Origin: an uncultured beta proteobacterium
GTDB taxonomy: Bacteria; Pseudomonadota; Gammaproteobacteria; Burkholderiales; SG8-39
Direction of reading: 5' to 3'
Length of the DNA: 46,886 nt
NCBI GenBank assembly: GCA_903928055.1
Contig: CAIYPG010000132.1
Location: 1 to 46,886 of the forward strand
In this document: positions 8,123 to 15,525 of the stretch, one piece after another
Layout: each line of letters opens with the position of its first letter
Position numbering within the stretch: position 1 is the stretch's first letter
Made by a program: the position numbers and the translations under genes
The notes under the pieces: generated by a model
Database searches by the model: none
What the model was told of the DNA's origin: nothing
What the model saw: only the letters and a program-made list of their open reading frames with translations

Positions 8123-9289
8123 TCACGCCCCGCCCCAGCGCCGGCTTGCCTGCCACATCAGCTCCTCCAGCGAATGGCTGTGTTCGTAACGTTCACGCAT
8201 CCAGCGCGCGTCGTTGCCGTCTTTAGCGGCCACCGTGGACAACAGCCGCAATGGCTCGGTGGCGTCCAGTTCGCGCGCATGCGGCGCCAGCGCCTCGAGC
8301 GTGGCCAGCACATCCTCGCGCAGCGTGCGATGCGACTGCACCACCGGATCGATGAAATTCCCCTCCAGGCCGAAGCGCGAAGCCTGGAAACGGTTGTAGG
8401 AATACACGTGGTAATTGTCTTCGCCCGGACGCACCGGCCGCTCCACGAGGAGGTAGCGACAAAGCACCTGCGCATAGATTGCCAGCGCAGCGGCGCGCTC
8501 GACGGTCAGCGGCGTATCGCAGACGCGGATCTCGATCGTGCCGAATTCGGGCTTGGGCCGGATGTCCCAGTAGAAGTCCTTCATGCTGGCGACGATGCCG
8601 GAGCGGCGCATGCGTTCGAAGTAATCCGTGAATTCGGACCATTTCAGCACGCAGGGCGCGGTGCCGCTCAGCGGAAACGCGGAAATCGAGTTCAGTCGCG
8701 ACGAATCGAAGGCGGTATCCACGCCCTGGTAAAACGGCGAGGATGCCGACAGCGCAATGAAATGCGGCATGTAGCGCGACATTCCATGCAACAGGAACAT
8801 GGCATCGTCGCCATGCGGGCAGCCGACGTGGATGTGCTGGCCGAACACGGTGAACTGCTTGGCGAGGTAGCCGTACAGATCGGACAGGTGCTTGAAGCGC
8901 GGCCCGTCGTAGATCTGGCGCTCGCTCCAGTGCTGGAAGGGATGGGCACCGCCGCCGGAGATCAGGATGTTGAGCCGCTCTGCGGCGCAGCCCAGCACAC
9001 CGCGGATCTCCAGCAGTTCGGCCAGCAGTGACTCGTAGCGCGAATGGATCGAGGTGCTGATCTCGATCATGCTCTCGGTCATCTCGGGCTTGATCTCCCC
9101 TGGATGTTTCGCCCGGGCAATCAGCGCCAGCAGGTCCGACGCACCGCGCGTCAGGTCGCAGTCTCGCGGATTGAGCAACTGCAGCTCGAGTTCCACCCCG
9201 ACGGTCAGCGCCTCGGACTGCTTGAAGGTGAGCGCAGGTTGTGCCGCCGCGGAAGTTGCCAGCTTCGGGTTTGTGATCACTTCAGACAT
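8123..9289 (-). CDS. ybdK: YbdK-type carboxylate-amine ligase (GCS2 family)
   Basis: This 388-residue protein is of the glutamate-cysteine ligase 2 family (YbdK/EgtA relatives), which join the gamma-carboxylate of glutamate to an amine using ATP. The family signatures are VGVELELQLLN near the start, EIKPEMTESMIEIST, GGGAHPF, GQHIHVGCPHGDDAM and KPEFGTIEIRVCDTPLT. Purified YbdK from E. coli shows only weak glutamate-cysteine ligase activity, so the natural substrate is open. The ATG at 9289 has GGAGAGAGAC-like purine-rich sequence in front and lies inside the 3' end of the antiporter gene (8-nt overlap). The longer open frame upstream to 9553 runs through the antiporter in another phase and is not protein-like. 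Confidence 0.9.
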   Translation of the reverse strand: MSEVITNPKLATSAAAQPALTFKQSEALTVGVELELQLLNPRDCDLTRGASDLLALIARAKHPGEIKPEMTESMIEISTSIHSRYESLLAELLEIRGVLGCAAERLNILISGGGAHPFQHWSERQIYDGPRFKHLSDLYGYLAKQFTVFGQHIHVGCPHGDDAMFLLHGMSRYMPHFIALSASSPFYQGVDTAFDSSRLNSISAFPLSGTAPCVLKWSEFTDYFERMRRSGIVASMKDFYWDIRPKPEFGTIEIRVCDTPLTVERAAALAIYAQVLCRYLLVERPVRPGEDNYHVYSYNRFQASRFGLEGNFIDPVVQSHRTLREDVLATLEALAPHARELDATEPLRLLSTVAAKDGNDARWMRERYEHSHSLEELMWQASRRWGGA

Positions 9290-10496
9290 GATGTCTCTCC
9301 TCTCCGACTTCGCCGGCACGCCTGAGGGCGAACTGCACTGCAAGCGGCCCCAGCACCTCCAGCATGACGATGGCCGACAGCAGCACCGCCGACAGCGACG
9401 GGCCGAACTGCGGGAATACCGCGGCCGTGTCCTGGACCAGGACCACTGCGATTCCCGACATCGGCACAAGGCCCACCGAAAGCAGCGAGGCCTTGCGCAC
9501 CTGAAGACCGCTCGGGCGCGCAAGCGCAAACAGCACCACCGCCTTGCCGGCAAAGCGCGCTGCGATCAACGCCGCCGCAGCCCAGGCCGCGCCCGGCAAG
9601 GGATCAATGCTCAGGTAGGCGCCGCTCAGTGTAAACAGCACGACGGTCAGCGCCATGCCGGTGCGCCCGAATGTCAACGTGGCAAAACGCCGGTCATGAT
9701 CGAGCACCCGGGTCAGCGCCCCGAAGGCAAGCAACGTCATCAGCACCGAGAGCTTCAGGGTCGATGCTGCGGCCACCGTGGCCAATACCAGCGCCACCAC
9801 GCAGATGAACTGCGCATCCGGGCCGCGCCCGACCCTGCGGAGCAGCAGCAAGGTGACGGCACTCGCAGCAGTCGCCAGTACCAACGAGCCAACGATGAGA
9901 TACAGCGGATGCAGCAGAATGACGCCCCAGCCACCGCGATACTCCAGGTTGAGCCAGGCAAACAGCATGGTCATGGCAAGAAACGCGTACACACTGTTCA
10001 GCGCAGACAGGTGCAGCAGGCGTTCGGTGACCTGTCCCTGGGCGCGCTGATCGCGCACCACGGTCATCACCACTGCCGGAGACGTGGCCATCGCGATGGC
10101 CGCGGCGCAAGCCGCCAGCAGCGGCGGCACGTCCAGCAGCGTCAGCACGCCAAACACCGCTGCAAAGCCCAGTGCCGCCTCGAAGACGCTTGAGGCAAGC
10201 AGGGCCGGATTGCGCCGCAACCAGCGCAGGTCCAGACGCTGGCCCAGTTCGAAAAGGATGAAGCCGACCGACACGTCGATGAACACTCGCATGTCGGCAA
10301 GCGCCGCCTTGTCGACCCACCCCAGTCCGGCGGGTCCCAATGCAAAGCCCACCGCCGCATAGCCGGTGATGCGCGGCAGGCGCAGCGCACGCGCGACAAT
10401 TTCGCCGCCAAGCAGACCGGCCACCAGCAACAACGCAAGCCAGCTCATCGCATTCATGCGGCTGGGCCAGTCGGGGAGAAAGAACAGATCGGTCAT
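9282..10496 (-). CDS. Kef-type monovalent cation:proton antiporter (CPA2), no RCK domain
   Basis: This 404-residue inner-membrane antiporter of the CPA2 family has roughly 12 hydrophobic segments and ends right after the last one. It therefore lacks the cytosolic RCK/TrkA-N domain through which KefB and KefC are gated by glutathione adducts. Conserved stretches include LRLPRITGYAAVGFALGP near the N-terminus, SVGFILFELGQRLDLRWLRRNP and the half-helix MATSPAVVMTVV. The ATG at 10496 follows GAGGTGATTGCTC. The last codons overlap the start of ybdK, so the two are translationally linked. Cation (K+ or Na+) and direction are inferred from the family only. Confidence 0.87.
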   Translation of the reverse strand: MTDLFFLPDWPSRMNAMSWLALLLVAGLLGGEIVARALRLPRITGYAAVGFALGPAGLGWVDKAALADMRVFIDVSVGFILFELGQRLDLRWLRRNPALLASSVFEAALGFAAVFGVLTLLDVPPLLAACAAAIAMATSPAVVMTVVRDQRAQGQVTERLLHLSALNSVYAFLAMTMLFAWLNLEYRGGWGVILLHPLYLIVGSLVLATAASAVTLLLLRRVGRGPDAQFICVVALVLATVAAASTLKLSVLMTLLAFGALTRVLDHDRRFATLTFGRTGMALTVVLFTLSGAYLSIDPLPGAAWAAAALIAARFAGKAVVLFALARPSGLQVRKASLLSVGLVPMSGIAVVLVQDTAAVFPQFGPSLSAVLLSAIVMLEVLGPLAVQFALRRAGEVGEERHHV

Positions 10497-10809
10497 GAGC
10501 AATCACCTCGACAATGTTCGAAAAGGTTGCCCAGCAAGGATGGCCCCGTCGCGATTCTGCAACAATGGCCGTACGACGAAGGCGATGACGGATTGCGCGT
10601 AGTTATGAATGCCGGAATTCGCGCATTACCTGCCCTGTTCGAAGTTGGACAGGCTCGGAACAACGAAGTTCCCGGAAATTTCCGGGAAGCGGAGCCCCGG
10701 ATTCCGGATGATCGGGGACCGCCGGTAACAAAGATATTGAGATTACAATAATGTTGTAATGATGCTTATTTTATTAGATAAATATTGTAATTGATAATAA
10801 TAAAAAAGT
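10497..10809. other. Gene-free gap with palindrome and AT-rich repeat cluster
   Basis: This 313-nt stretch between the antiporter start and the lutC stop holds no convincing gene. It carries a perfect 20-nt palindrome at 10669-10688 (TTCCCGGAAA then its mirror). From 10738 to 10806 the sequence becomes very AT-rich and contains ATTACAA (10742-10748) facing TTGTAAT (10754-10760), plus a third TTGTAAT at 10785-10791. It is the likely promoter and operator region of the antiporter-ligase-amidotransferase run, which would give a long leader. A 74-codon plus-strand frame here (10527-10751) has no ribosome binding site and no recognisable features. Confidence 0.5.
10742..10791. promoter_or_regulatory. 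TTGTAAT inverted/direct repeat cluster
   Basis: ATTACAA (10742-10748) and TTGTAAT (10754-10760) form a perfect 7-bp inverted repeat with a 5-nt spacer. A further TTGTAAT lies at 10785-10791. The cluster sits in an AT-rich island in otherwise GC-rich DNA. Similar words (ATTGTAAAT) occur in the sbtA/LysR intergenic region. A protein binding site is inferred, not shown. Confidence 0.35.
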
Positions 10810-11466
10810 TCATCCACGAACCAGAATGATATGCACGCGGCAGGGCCCATGGGCGCCGATGACGATTGTCTGCTCGATGTCCGCAGTGCGCGATGGCCCT
10901 GAAATGAAATTCACCGCACGCGGTGGCATCCCGCACTCGGCGCGAAGCAAAGCCCACGCGTCTTCCATGCGCGGCACGATGCGATGCACAGGAACAACCG
11001 CAATGTGTGTTTCCGGCAGGAGGCTGGCCGATGCCGGCGTCGCGGGTCCTGATAACAGCATTAGCGTGCCGGTCTCGGCAATGGCGGCAAATGCGCCGGT
11101 GATGCCGATGGCGTCGGCATCACGCGCGGCACGCGCTTCGAGCGCGAGGCCGGCGCCCATCCAGTCATGATCAGCCAGTGCCGGCCATACGCATCCAGAG
11201 ACGGACAAGCCATTGGACTGCAGATAGTGCGCGGCAGCTGAAGGCACATCAGCCATGTGCGCCACTTCATCAAGGGTGCTTTGCATCGCCTCGGCCTGTG
11301 CACGGAAATGCGCCAGAAGATCGCCGGCGACCAGCGGCAACGGGCCGCGCTGCCTTGCGTTGATCCAGGTTTCGGCCGCACTGAGTTCGTGCTGCGCGGC
11401 GCTGGCGCTGCGGCCCTGCGCCCGGCGTATGCGGGCAAGGATTCGATCACGGGACGTTTCGCTCAT
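10810..11466 (-). CDS. lutC: LutC/YkgG-family protein (lactate utilisation protein C)
   Basis: This 218-residue protein has the LUD/LutC fold. Typical sequences are SRDRILARIRRAQ at the N-terminus, GITGAFAAIAETGTLMLLSGP in the centre, and the closing FISGPSRTADIEQTIVIGAHGPCRVHIILV. In Bacillus and many proteobacteria LutC works with the iron-sulphur proteins LutA and LutB in L-lactate oxidation. No lutA or lutB lies in this window. The gene instead follows purK by 64 nt on the same strand and may share its transcript. It may serve LutAB encoded elsewhere, or may have another role. Confidence 0.88.
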   Translation of the reverse strand: MSETSRDRILARIRRAQGRSASAAQHELSAAETWINARQRGPLPLVAGDLLAHFRAQAEAMQSTLDEVAHMADVPSAAAHYLQSNGLSVSGCVWPALADHDWMGAGLALEARAARDADAIGITGAFAAIAETGTLMLLSGPATPASASLLPETHIAVVPVHRIVPRMEDAWALLRAECGMPPRAVNFISGPSRTADIEQTIVIGAHGPCRVHIILVRG

Positions 11467-11530
11467 GGCGCCACTTTAACCGAACGCCAAACGGACTGAC
11501 AGACCGCCCCTCAGCGAGCGGATGGGCAGG

Positions 11531-12697
11531 TCATGAAATCGCCGCCGGCTGTGAAGCAGCGCGAATACGGGATGCCAGGACTTGCGCGTCAGTCACGCTG
11601 TCGGCCATGCATGTCAGATGCCCCATCTTCCGCCCCGGCCTCGGAGTGCTCTTGCCGTAAAGATGGAGCCGGACATTCGGGTTGGAAAGCGCTTCATTCC
11701 AGCACGGCTCGCCATCGGCCCAGAGCTGGCCGAGAAGGTTGACCATTGCCACGCCCTGTTGAGGCATAACCAGCCCGGGATCGCCCAATGGCAGGCCAGC
11801 CAGTGTGCGCACCTGTTGCTCGAACTGTGAGGTATGGCAGGCATCGAGGGTAAAGTGGCCGCTGTTGTGGGGTCGCGGCGCAATTTCGTTGACCAGCAGA
11901 GCACCTTCGGTGGTGAGAAAGAATTCGACGCACAGCACGCCGCAGTAATCGAGGAGCGTCGCAAGCCGGAGGGACTCGGCCACTGCCCGGCTGCGGATGT
12001 CCTGCGGCAACTGCGCCGGAACGACGCTCAGATCCAGGATGCCCGCAACGTGGCGGTTGAGTGGAACAGGATGAACCGCCGTCCGGCCATCAGCCGAACG
12101 GGCAACGATGACGGACAACTCGGCTGCAAGGTCAACACGCTGTTCCAGAACACCCGGGCCACCAAGCTGCTGCGCCGCGTCCACAAGCTCCCGCCGGGAA
12201 CGAACGGTGTGCTGACCCTTTCCGTCATAGCCGAAGCGGCTTGCCTTGAGCAAGCCCGGCAGCAGGGCATCAACACCGTGCGCCTCGATGTCGGATGGCG
12301 CTTCAATCTCCCGATAAGGGGCAGTGGCAAATCCATTGGTGGAGAGAAAGTGCTTCTCGCGCCTGCGGTCCTGTGCGATGTAGAGCGCCCGCTCGCCCGG
12401 AGCGATCGGCATGCGGGCGCCGAAGTACCGCAGCGCCTCGGCCGGTACGGATTCGGTCTCGATGGTCATCGCCGCGCACTCGCCGGCGAGCGCATCCCAG
12501 GCCTTGGCATCGTCGAGTGCCGCACGGATGTGGATGTTTGCCACGCCGGCTGCGGGACAATCCGGGTCCGGGTCGAGCACCGCCACGCGGTAGCCGAGGC
12601 GGTGGCCGGCCATGGCGAACATGCGGCCCAACTGGCCCCCGCCAAGCACACCGAGCATCGCACCGGGTGCGATCCTCCTTGCGCCCGGCGCGATCAT
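11531..12697 (-). CDS. purK: N5-carboxyaminoimidazole ribonucleotide synthase PurK
   Basis: This 388-residue ATP-grasp enzyme of de novo purine synthesis uses ATP and bicarbonate to carboxylate AIR to N5-CAIR. The N-terminal [18 protein letters not shown] motif, the ATP-grasp core ([21 protein letters not shown]) and the metal-binding [18 protein letters not shown] are all present. The start at 12697 gives [21 protein letters not shown] and overlaps the purE stop by 4 nt (ATGA), so the two are coupled; a second ATG 13 codons in is an alternative. The open frame continues upstream to 13300, but that part is antisense-like shadow of purE. It is downstream of an SbtA bicarbonate transporter, the likely supplier of its substrate. 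Confidence 0.95.
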   Translation of the reverse strand: MIAPGARRIAPGAMLGVLGGGQLGRMFAMAGHRLGYRVAVLDPDPDCPAAGVANIHIRAALDDAKAWDALAGECAAMTIETESVPAEALRYFGARMPIAPGERALYIAQDRRREKHFLSTNGFATAPYREIEAPSDIEAHGVDALLPGLLKASRFGYDGKGQHTVRSRRELVDAAQQLGGPGVLEQRVDLAAELSVIVARSADGRTAVHPVPLNRHVAGILDLSVVPAQLPQDIRSRAVAESLRLATLLDYCGVLCVEFFLTTEGALLVNEIAPRPHNSGHFTLDACHTSQFEQQVRTLAGLPLGDPGLVMPQQGVAMVNLLGQLWADGEPCWNEALSNPNVRLHLYGKSTPRPGRKMGHLTCMADSVTDAQVLASRIRAASQPAAIS

Positions 12698-13266
12698 TTC
12701 AGCTCCGGCAGCGTCAGTGAAGCGACGCGCGCGGCCTCTGTCGCGCGAAATGATTGCAGCCTTTGGGCAAGCGACTTGTCGCGCGTGCCCAGCATGGCGG
12801 CAGCGAACAGCGCGGCATTGGCGGCGCCCGCCGCACCAATTGCGAAAGTGGCCACCGGCACGCCGCGCGGCATCTGCACGATCGACAGCAGCGAATCCAT
12901 GCCCTTCAGGTGGCGCGAGGCGACCGGCACGCCCAGTACGGGGACGACGGTCATCGCAGCCAGCATGCCGGGAAGATGGGCTGCGCCGCCCGCGCCGGCG
13001 ATGATGCAGGCAATGCCGCGCGCGGCAGCCGTTTCGGCGTACTCGAAGAGCAGGCGCGGCGTGCGATGCGCCGACACGACGCGGGCCTCGTACGGGACGC
13101 CGAATTCGCGCAGCAGCTCTGCCGCACCCCGCATGGTCTCCCAGTCGCTGTCGCTGCCCATGACGACCCCGACTGTCCCGCCGCCTGCGGCTCCAGCTTG
13201 CGAGGATCGCGAGGCAACGCTCCTGGGGGTGGACGCTGTCGGTCGAGGATCTACGCTGCGAGCCAT
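12694..13266 (-). CDS. purE: 5-(carboxyamino)imidazole ribonucleotide mutase PurE (class I)
   Basis: This 190-residue enzyme converts the PurK product N5-CAIR to CAIR. Active-site sequences are [23 protein letters not shown] with the catalytic His, [17 protein letters not shown] and [10 protein letters not shown]. Class I bacterial PurE proteins are usually about 160 residues. This one has an extra N-terminal stretch of some 30 residues, rich in Ser, Pro and Ala, before [11 protein letters not shown] start at the ATG at 13266 places the beginning inside the sbtA gene (16-nt overlap), and no closer canonical start is present before the fold. Overlaps on both sides tie sbtA, purE and purK into one translational unit. 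Confidence 0.95.
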   Translation of the reverse strand: MARSVDPRPTASTPRSVASRSSQAGAAGGGTVGVVMGSDSDWETMRGAAELLREFGVPYEARVVSAHRTPRLLFEYAETAAARGIACIIAGAGGAAHLPGMLAAMTVVPVLGVPVASRHLKGMDSLLSIVQMPRGVPVATFAIGAAGAANAALFAAAMLGTRDKSLAQRLQSFRATEAARVASLTLPELK

Positions 13267-14222
13267 TTTGCCGCTCCAAAATAAAGGGGAATGCCAACAA
13301 CTACGTTGAACGGGAAGGTGATGCCAAGGGACAGCGTCAGGTACAGCGAGGGGTTGGCCTCAGGCACCGCCAGCCGGATCGCCGGAGGCACGGCGATGTA
13401 CGAGGCGCTCGCTGCCAGGACAGCCACCAGCGTGGCGCCGCCGGGACCGAATCCGAGAATGCCATGGCCTATGCCAAGGCCGATCGTCCCGCCGACCAGC
13501 GGCATGGCGATGCCAAATGCCGCGAGGCGCCAGCCCACGCGCCAGAAGTCCTCCAGCCGTTTTGCCGCGTCCATGCCCAGTTCCAGCAGGAACAGGCACA
13601 GCGCCCCCGTGAAGATCGTCTGGTAGAAGGGCGTGATGGTGCCGAGGCTTTTTTCCGACACGAGGGCGCCGATCGCCATGGTGCCGAACAGCAACACGAC
13701 GCTGCCATGGGTCATGGCCTTCGCAAATGCAGCACCAACGCCGCCCTGGCTGGCCGCGGCGCCGGCCTCGCGGCGCGCGCGCTGCGCCAGCAACAGCCCG
13801 ATGATGATGGCAGGTGCCTCCATCACCGCCAGCATGATCACCGGATAGCTCTCGAAGGCAATGTCCCGTGATTGCATGTAGGCGACCGCGGTGAGGAAAG
13901 TGCCGGCGCTGACCGAGCCGTAATGCGCGGCGATCGCCGCGGCGTTCAGTCCGTCGATTCGAAGCAACAAGGTGAGCGCAAGGTAGGCAATCAGCGGCAA
14001 CCCGATGCCCATGGCGAGCGCGGCCAGGACGGATTGGATTGCGGTGGCAAATTCGGCGTGCGCCAGCTCCGCGCCGCCATGGAGCCCAATGCCGATCATG
14101 AGGTAGATCGACAGCGCGCGCGAAAGGTCTGCCGGAAATTTCAGGTCCGAGCGGCAGCCCTGGGCCACGGCACCGAGGACGAAGAACAACAGTGGCGGCA
14201 CGAGCAATCCGCTGAGAACCAT
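13251..14222 (-). CDS. sbtA: Sodium-dependent bicarbonate transporter SbtA family
   Basis: This 323-residue inner-membrane protein is of the SbtA/DUF897 family, with about ten membrane segments in two inverted repeats. Family-typical parts are [18 protein letters not shown] helix 1 followed by [26 protein letters not shown], then [16 protein letters not shown] and [19 protein letters not shown] loops in the first half, and the [19 protein letters not shown] segment in the second half. SbtA in cyanobacteria imports bicarbonate with Na+. The PII-like partner SbtB is not encoded next to it. GAGGG lies before the ATG at 14222. It overlaps purE, and a CbbR/CmpR-like regulator is divergent, 104 nt away. 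Bicarbonate as substrate is by family; the link to PurK is inference. Confidence 0.88.
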   Translation of the reverse strand: MVLSGLLVPPLLFFVLGAVAQGCRSDLKFPADLSRALSIYLMIGIGLHGGAELAHAEFATAIQSVLAALAMGIGLPLIAYLALTLLLRIDGLNAAAIAAHYGSVSAGTFLTAVAYMQSRDIAFESYPVIMLAVMEAPAIIIGLLLAQRARREAGAAASQGGVGAAFAKAMTHGSVVLLFGTMAIGALVSEKSLGTITPFYQTIFTGALCLFLLELGMDAAKRLEDFWRVGWRLAAFGIAMPLVGGTIGLGIGHGILGFGPGGATLVAVLAASASYIAVPPAIRLAVPEANPSLYLTLSLGITFPFNVVVGIPLYFGAAKWLAA

Positions 14223-14326
14223 GAAGCACCCTCTTTTCGGTTTCCAAATGTGCGCCCAACCTAGATGGACACATTAATAGAGTAAAATTGTATTAACTGA
14301 CTAATATCATTTATAATTGTAAATAT
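14223..14326. promoter_or_regulatory. Divergent sbtA / LysR-regulator promoter region
   Basis: This 104-nt intergenic region is strongly AT-rich in its right half. It contains an inverted repeat TTAAT (14274-14278) and ATTAA (14292-14296) and further AT words such as ATAATTGTAAATAT just before the regulator start, which fits the T-N11-A pattern of LysR-family sites. This is where an autoregulating LysR protein would bind to control itself and the sbtA-purE-purK unit. No precise -10 or -35 is claimed. Confidence 0.45.
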
Positions 14327-15337
14327 ATGACGAAGCTCCCCTTAAGGCGGATCACCCTGCGCCAGCTCAAGGTGTTCGAAACCGTTGCGCGCTTGTCGGG
14401 CTTCAGCCGCGCCGCAAAGGAACTTCACCTCGCGCAGCCGACGGTGTCGCTGCAGGTGAAGCAGCTGGTCGACACCATCGGCATGCCGCTCTACGAACAG
14501 ATCGGCAAGGCCATCCAGATCACCGAGGCTGGGGCGCTGGTGCGGGCTGCCGCAGAAGATGTGAGCACCGCGTTCGAGCAGTTGGAGATGCAGCTCGCCG
14601 AACTCAAGGGGCTCAAGGCCGGGCGATTGAAGGTGTCGGTCGTCACGACGGCGAAGTACTTCATTCCACGCCTGCTCGGCCCCTTCACGCACCACTACCC
14701 GGGCATCGACATTGCCATGGATGTGGGCAACCGCAGCGAGATCGTGGCGCGCCTGTCGCGCAACGAAGACGACCTGTACATCATGGGCATGCCACCAGCG
14801 GGCATGGACATCGAGCGGCACTCATTCGTTGAAAACCCCATCGTCGCCATCGCGCCGCGCGGGCACCCGCTGCATGGTCGCGGACGCGTGAGCCTGGCAC
14901 GGCTTGCACAGGAGCCCTTTTTGCTGCGCGAGCAGGGATCTGGCACGCGCATGGCAACCGAGCGTTTTCTCAAGTCGCATGGCGTGAAGCTCATAGTGCG
15001 CATGGAACTCGGCAGCAATGAGGCGATCAAGCAGGCCGTGGCCGGGGGCCTTGGCCTGTCGCTGCTGTCGCTGCATGCGCTGAAAAGCGAACTCGCACGC
15101 AAGGAACTGGTACTGCTCGATGTCGAAGGGCTGCCGATTCGCCGTTCGTGGTACATCGTGCACCGGAAGGGCAGGAAGCTGTCGATCGTCGCACGGACGT
15201 TCTTCGACTACCTGAAGGAAGAGGGCGTCAGGCTGGAGCGCGAATTGGAAATGGCACAATCCGCCATCTCGTCAGCCCAGAAGCGGAACAGACGGGCTGC
15301 AGTCGCCGATCCTCGCGGGAAATCCCGCAAGAGCTGA
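14327..15337 (+). CDS. LysR-family regulator, CbbR/CmpR type
   Basis: This 336-residue LysR-type activator has the N-terminal winged helix-turn-helix at about residues 7-66 (ITLRQLKVFETVARLSGFSRAAKELHLAQPTVSLQVKQL, read as one helix-turn-helix block). A linker helix follows, then a substrate-binding domain that begins VSVVTTAKYFIPRLLGPF. That segment is characteristic of CbbR (Calvin-cycle regulator), CmpR and RbcR. CmpR controls bicarbonate transporters in cyanobacteria. It is divergent from sbtA, the standard arrangement for a LysR regulator and its target. No RuBisCO or carboxysome gene is in the window, so an autotrophy role is not supported locally. The C-terminal tail is Lys- and Arg-rich. 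Confidence 0.9.
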   Translation: MTKLPLRRITLRQLKVFETVARLSGFSRAAKELHLAQPTVSLQVKQLVDTIGMPLYEQIGKAIQITEAGALVRAAAEDVSTAFEQLEMQLAELKGLKAGRLKVSVVTTAKYFIPRLLGPFTHHYPGIDIAMDVGNRSEIVARLSRNEDDLYIMGMPPAGMDIERHSFVENPIVAIAPRGHPLHGRGRVSLARLAQEPFLLREQGSGTRMATERFLKSHGVKLIVRMELGSNEAIKQAVAGGLGLSLLSLHALKSELARKELVLLDVEGLPIRRSWYIVHRKGRKLSIVARTFFDYLKEEGVRLERELEMAQSAISSAQKRNRRAAVADPRGKSRKS

Positions 15338-15496
15338 TCGGTGAAGCGCGCGCGAAGCGGCGATTGTGCGCGGCGCGGGGAACCTGCTCCACCTTCGAGG
15401 TGCCCTTCTTCAGATTACTCCAGGCCGCCTCCGGAAGTACGCTGGTGTTCAACCACCAGCGATGTCGGCGCCCCTCTCATTCGCGGACGGTCAGAT

Positions 15497-15511
15497 CCCC
15501 ACTGCGTGGGG
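15497..15511. terminator. Short hairpin between convergent LysR and pntB genes
   Basis: CCCCAC (15497-15502) pairs with GTGGGG (15506-15511) over a 3-nt loop, in the 188-nt gap between convergent genes. It is followed only by CCCCTCTT on the plus strand, so it is a weak terminator candidate. The rest of the gap shows nothing recognisable. Confidence 0.25.
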
Positions 15512-15525
15512 CCCCTCTTCCCTGC

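Noticed and set aside
7517..9031. 504-codon open frame on the plus strand
   Set aside because: It is antisense to the well-supported amidotransferase and YbdK genes; its translation is rich in His, Arg and Gln with no domain, typical of a shadow frame in GC-rich DNA.
9290..9553. N-terminal extension of ybdK up to 9553
   Set aside because: The extra 88 residues are Arg/Cys/Trp-rich and run inside the antiporter gene in another phase; the family starts at MSEV.
10527..10751. 74-codon plus-strand open frame in the gap before lutC
   Set aside because: No ribosome binding site, no fold or motif, and it overlaps palindromic regulatory-looking sequence.
12698..13300. N-terminal extension of purK up to 13300
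   Set aside because: Residues before MIAPG are Arg-rich and lie in a shadow frame of purE; the ATGA overlap start fits the family length.
11834..13309. 491-codon plus-strand open frame opposite purE and purK
   Set aside because: purE and purK on the minus strand are fully conserved; this frame has no recognisable motifs.
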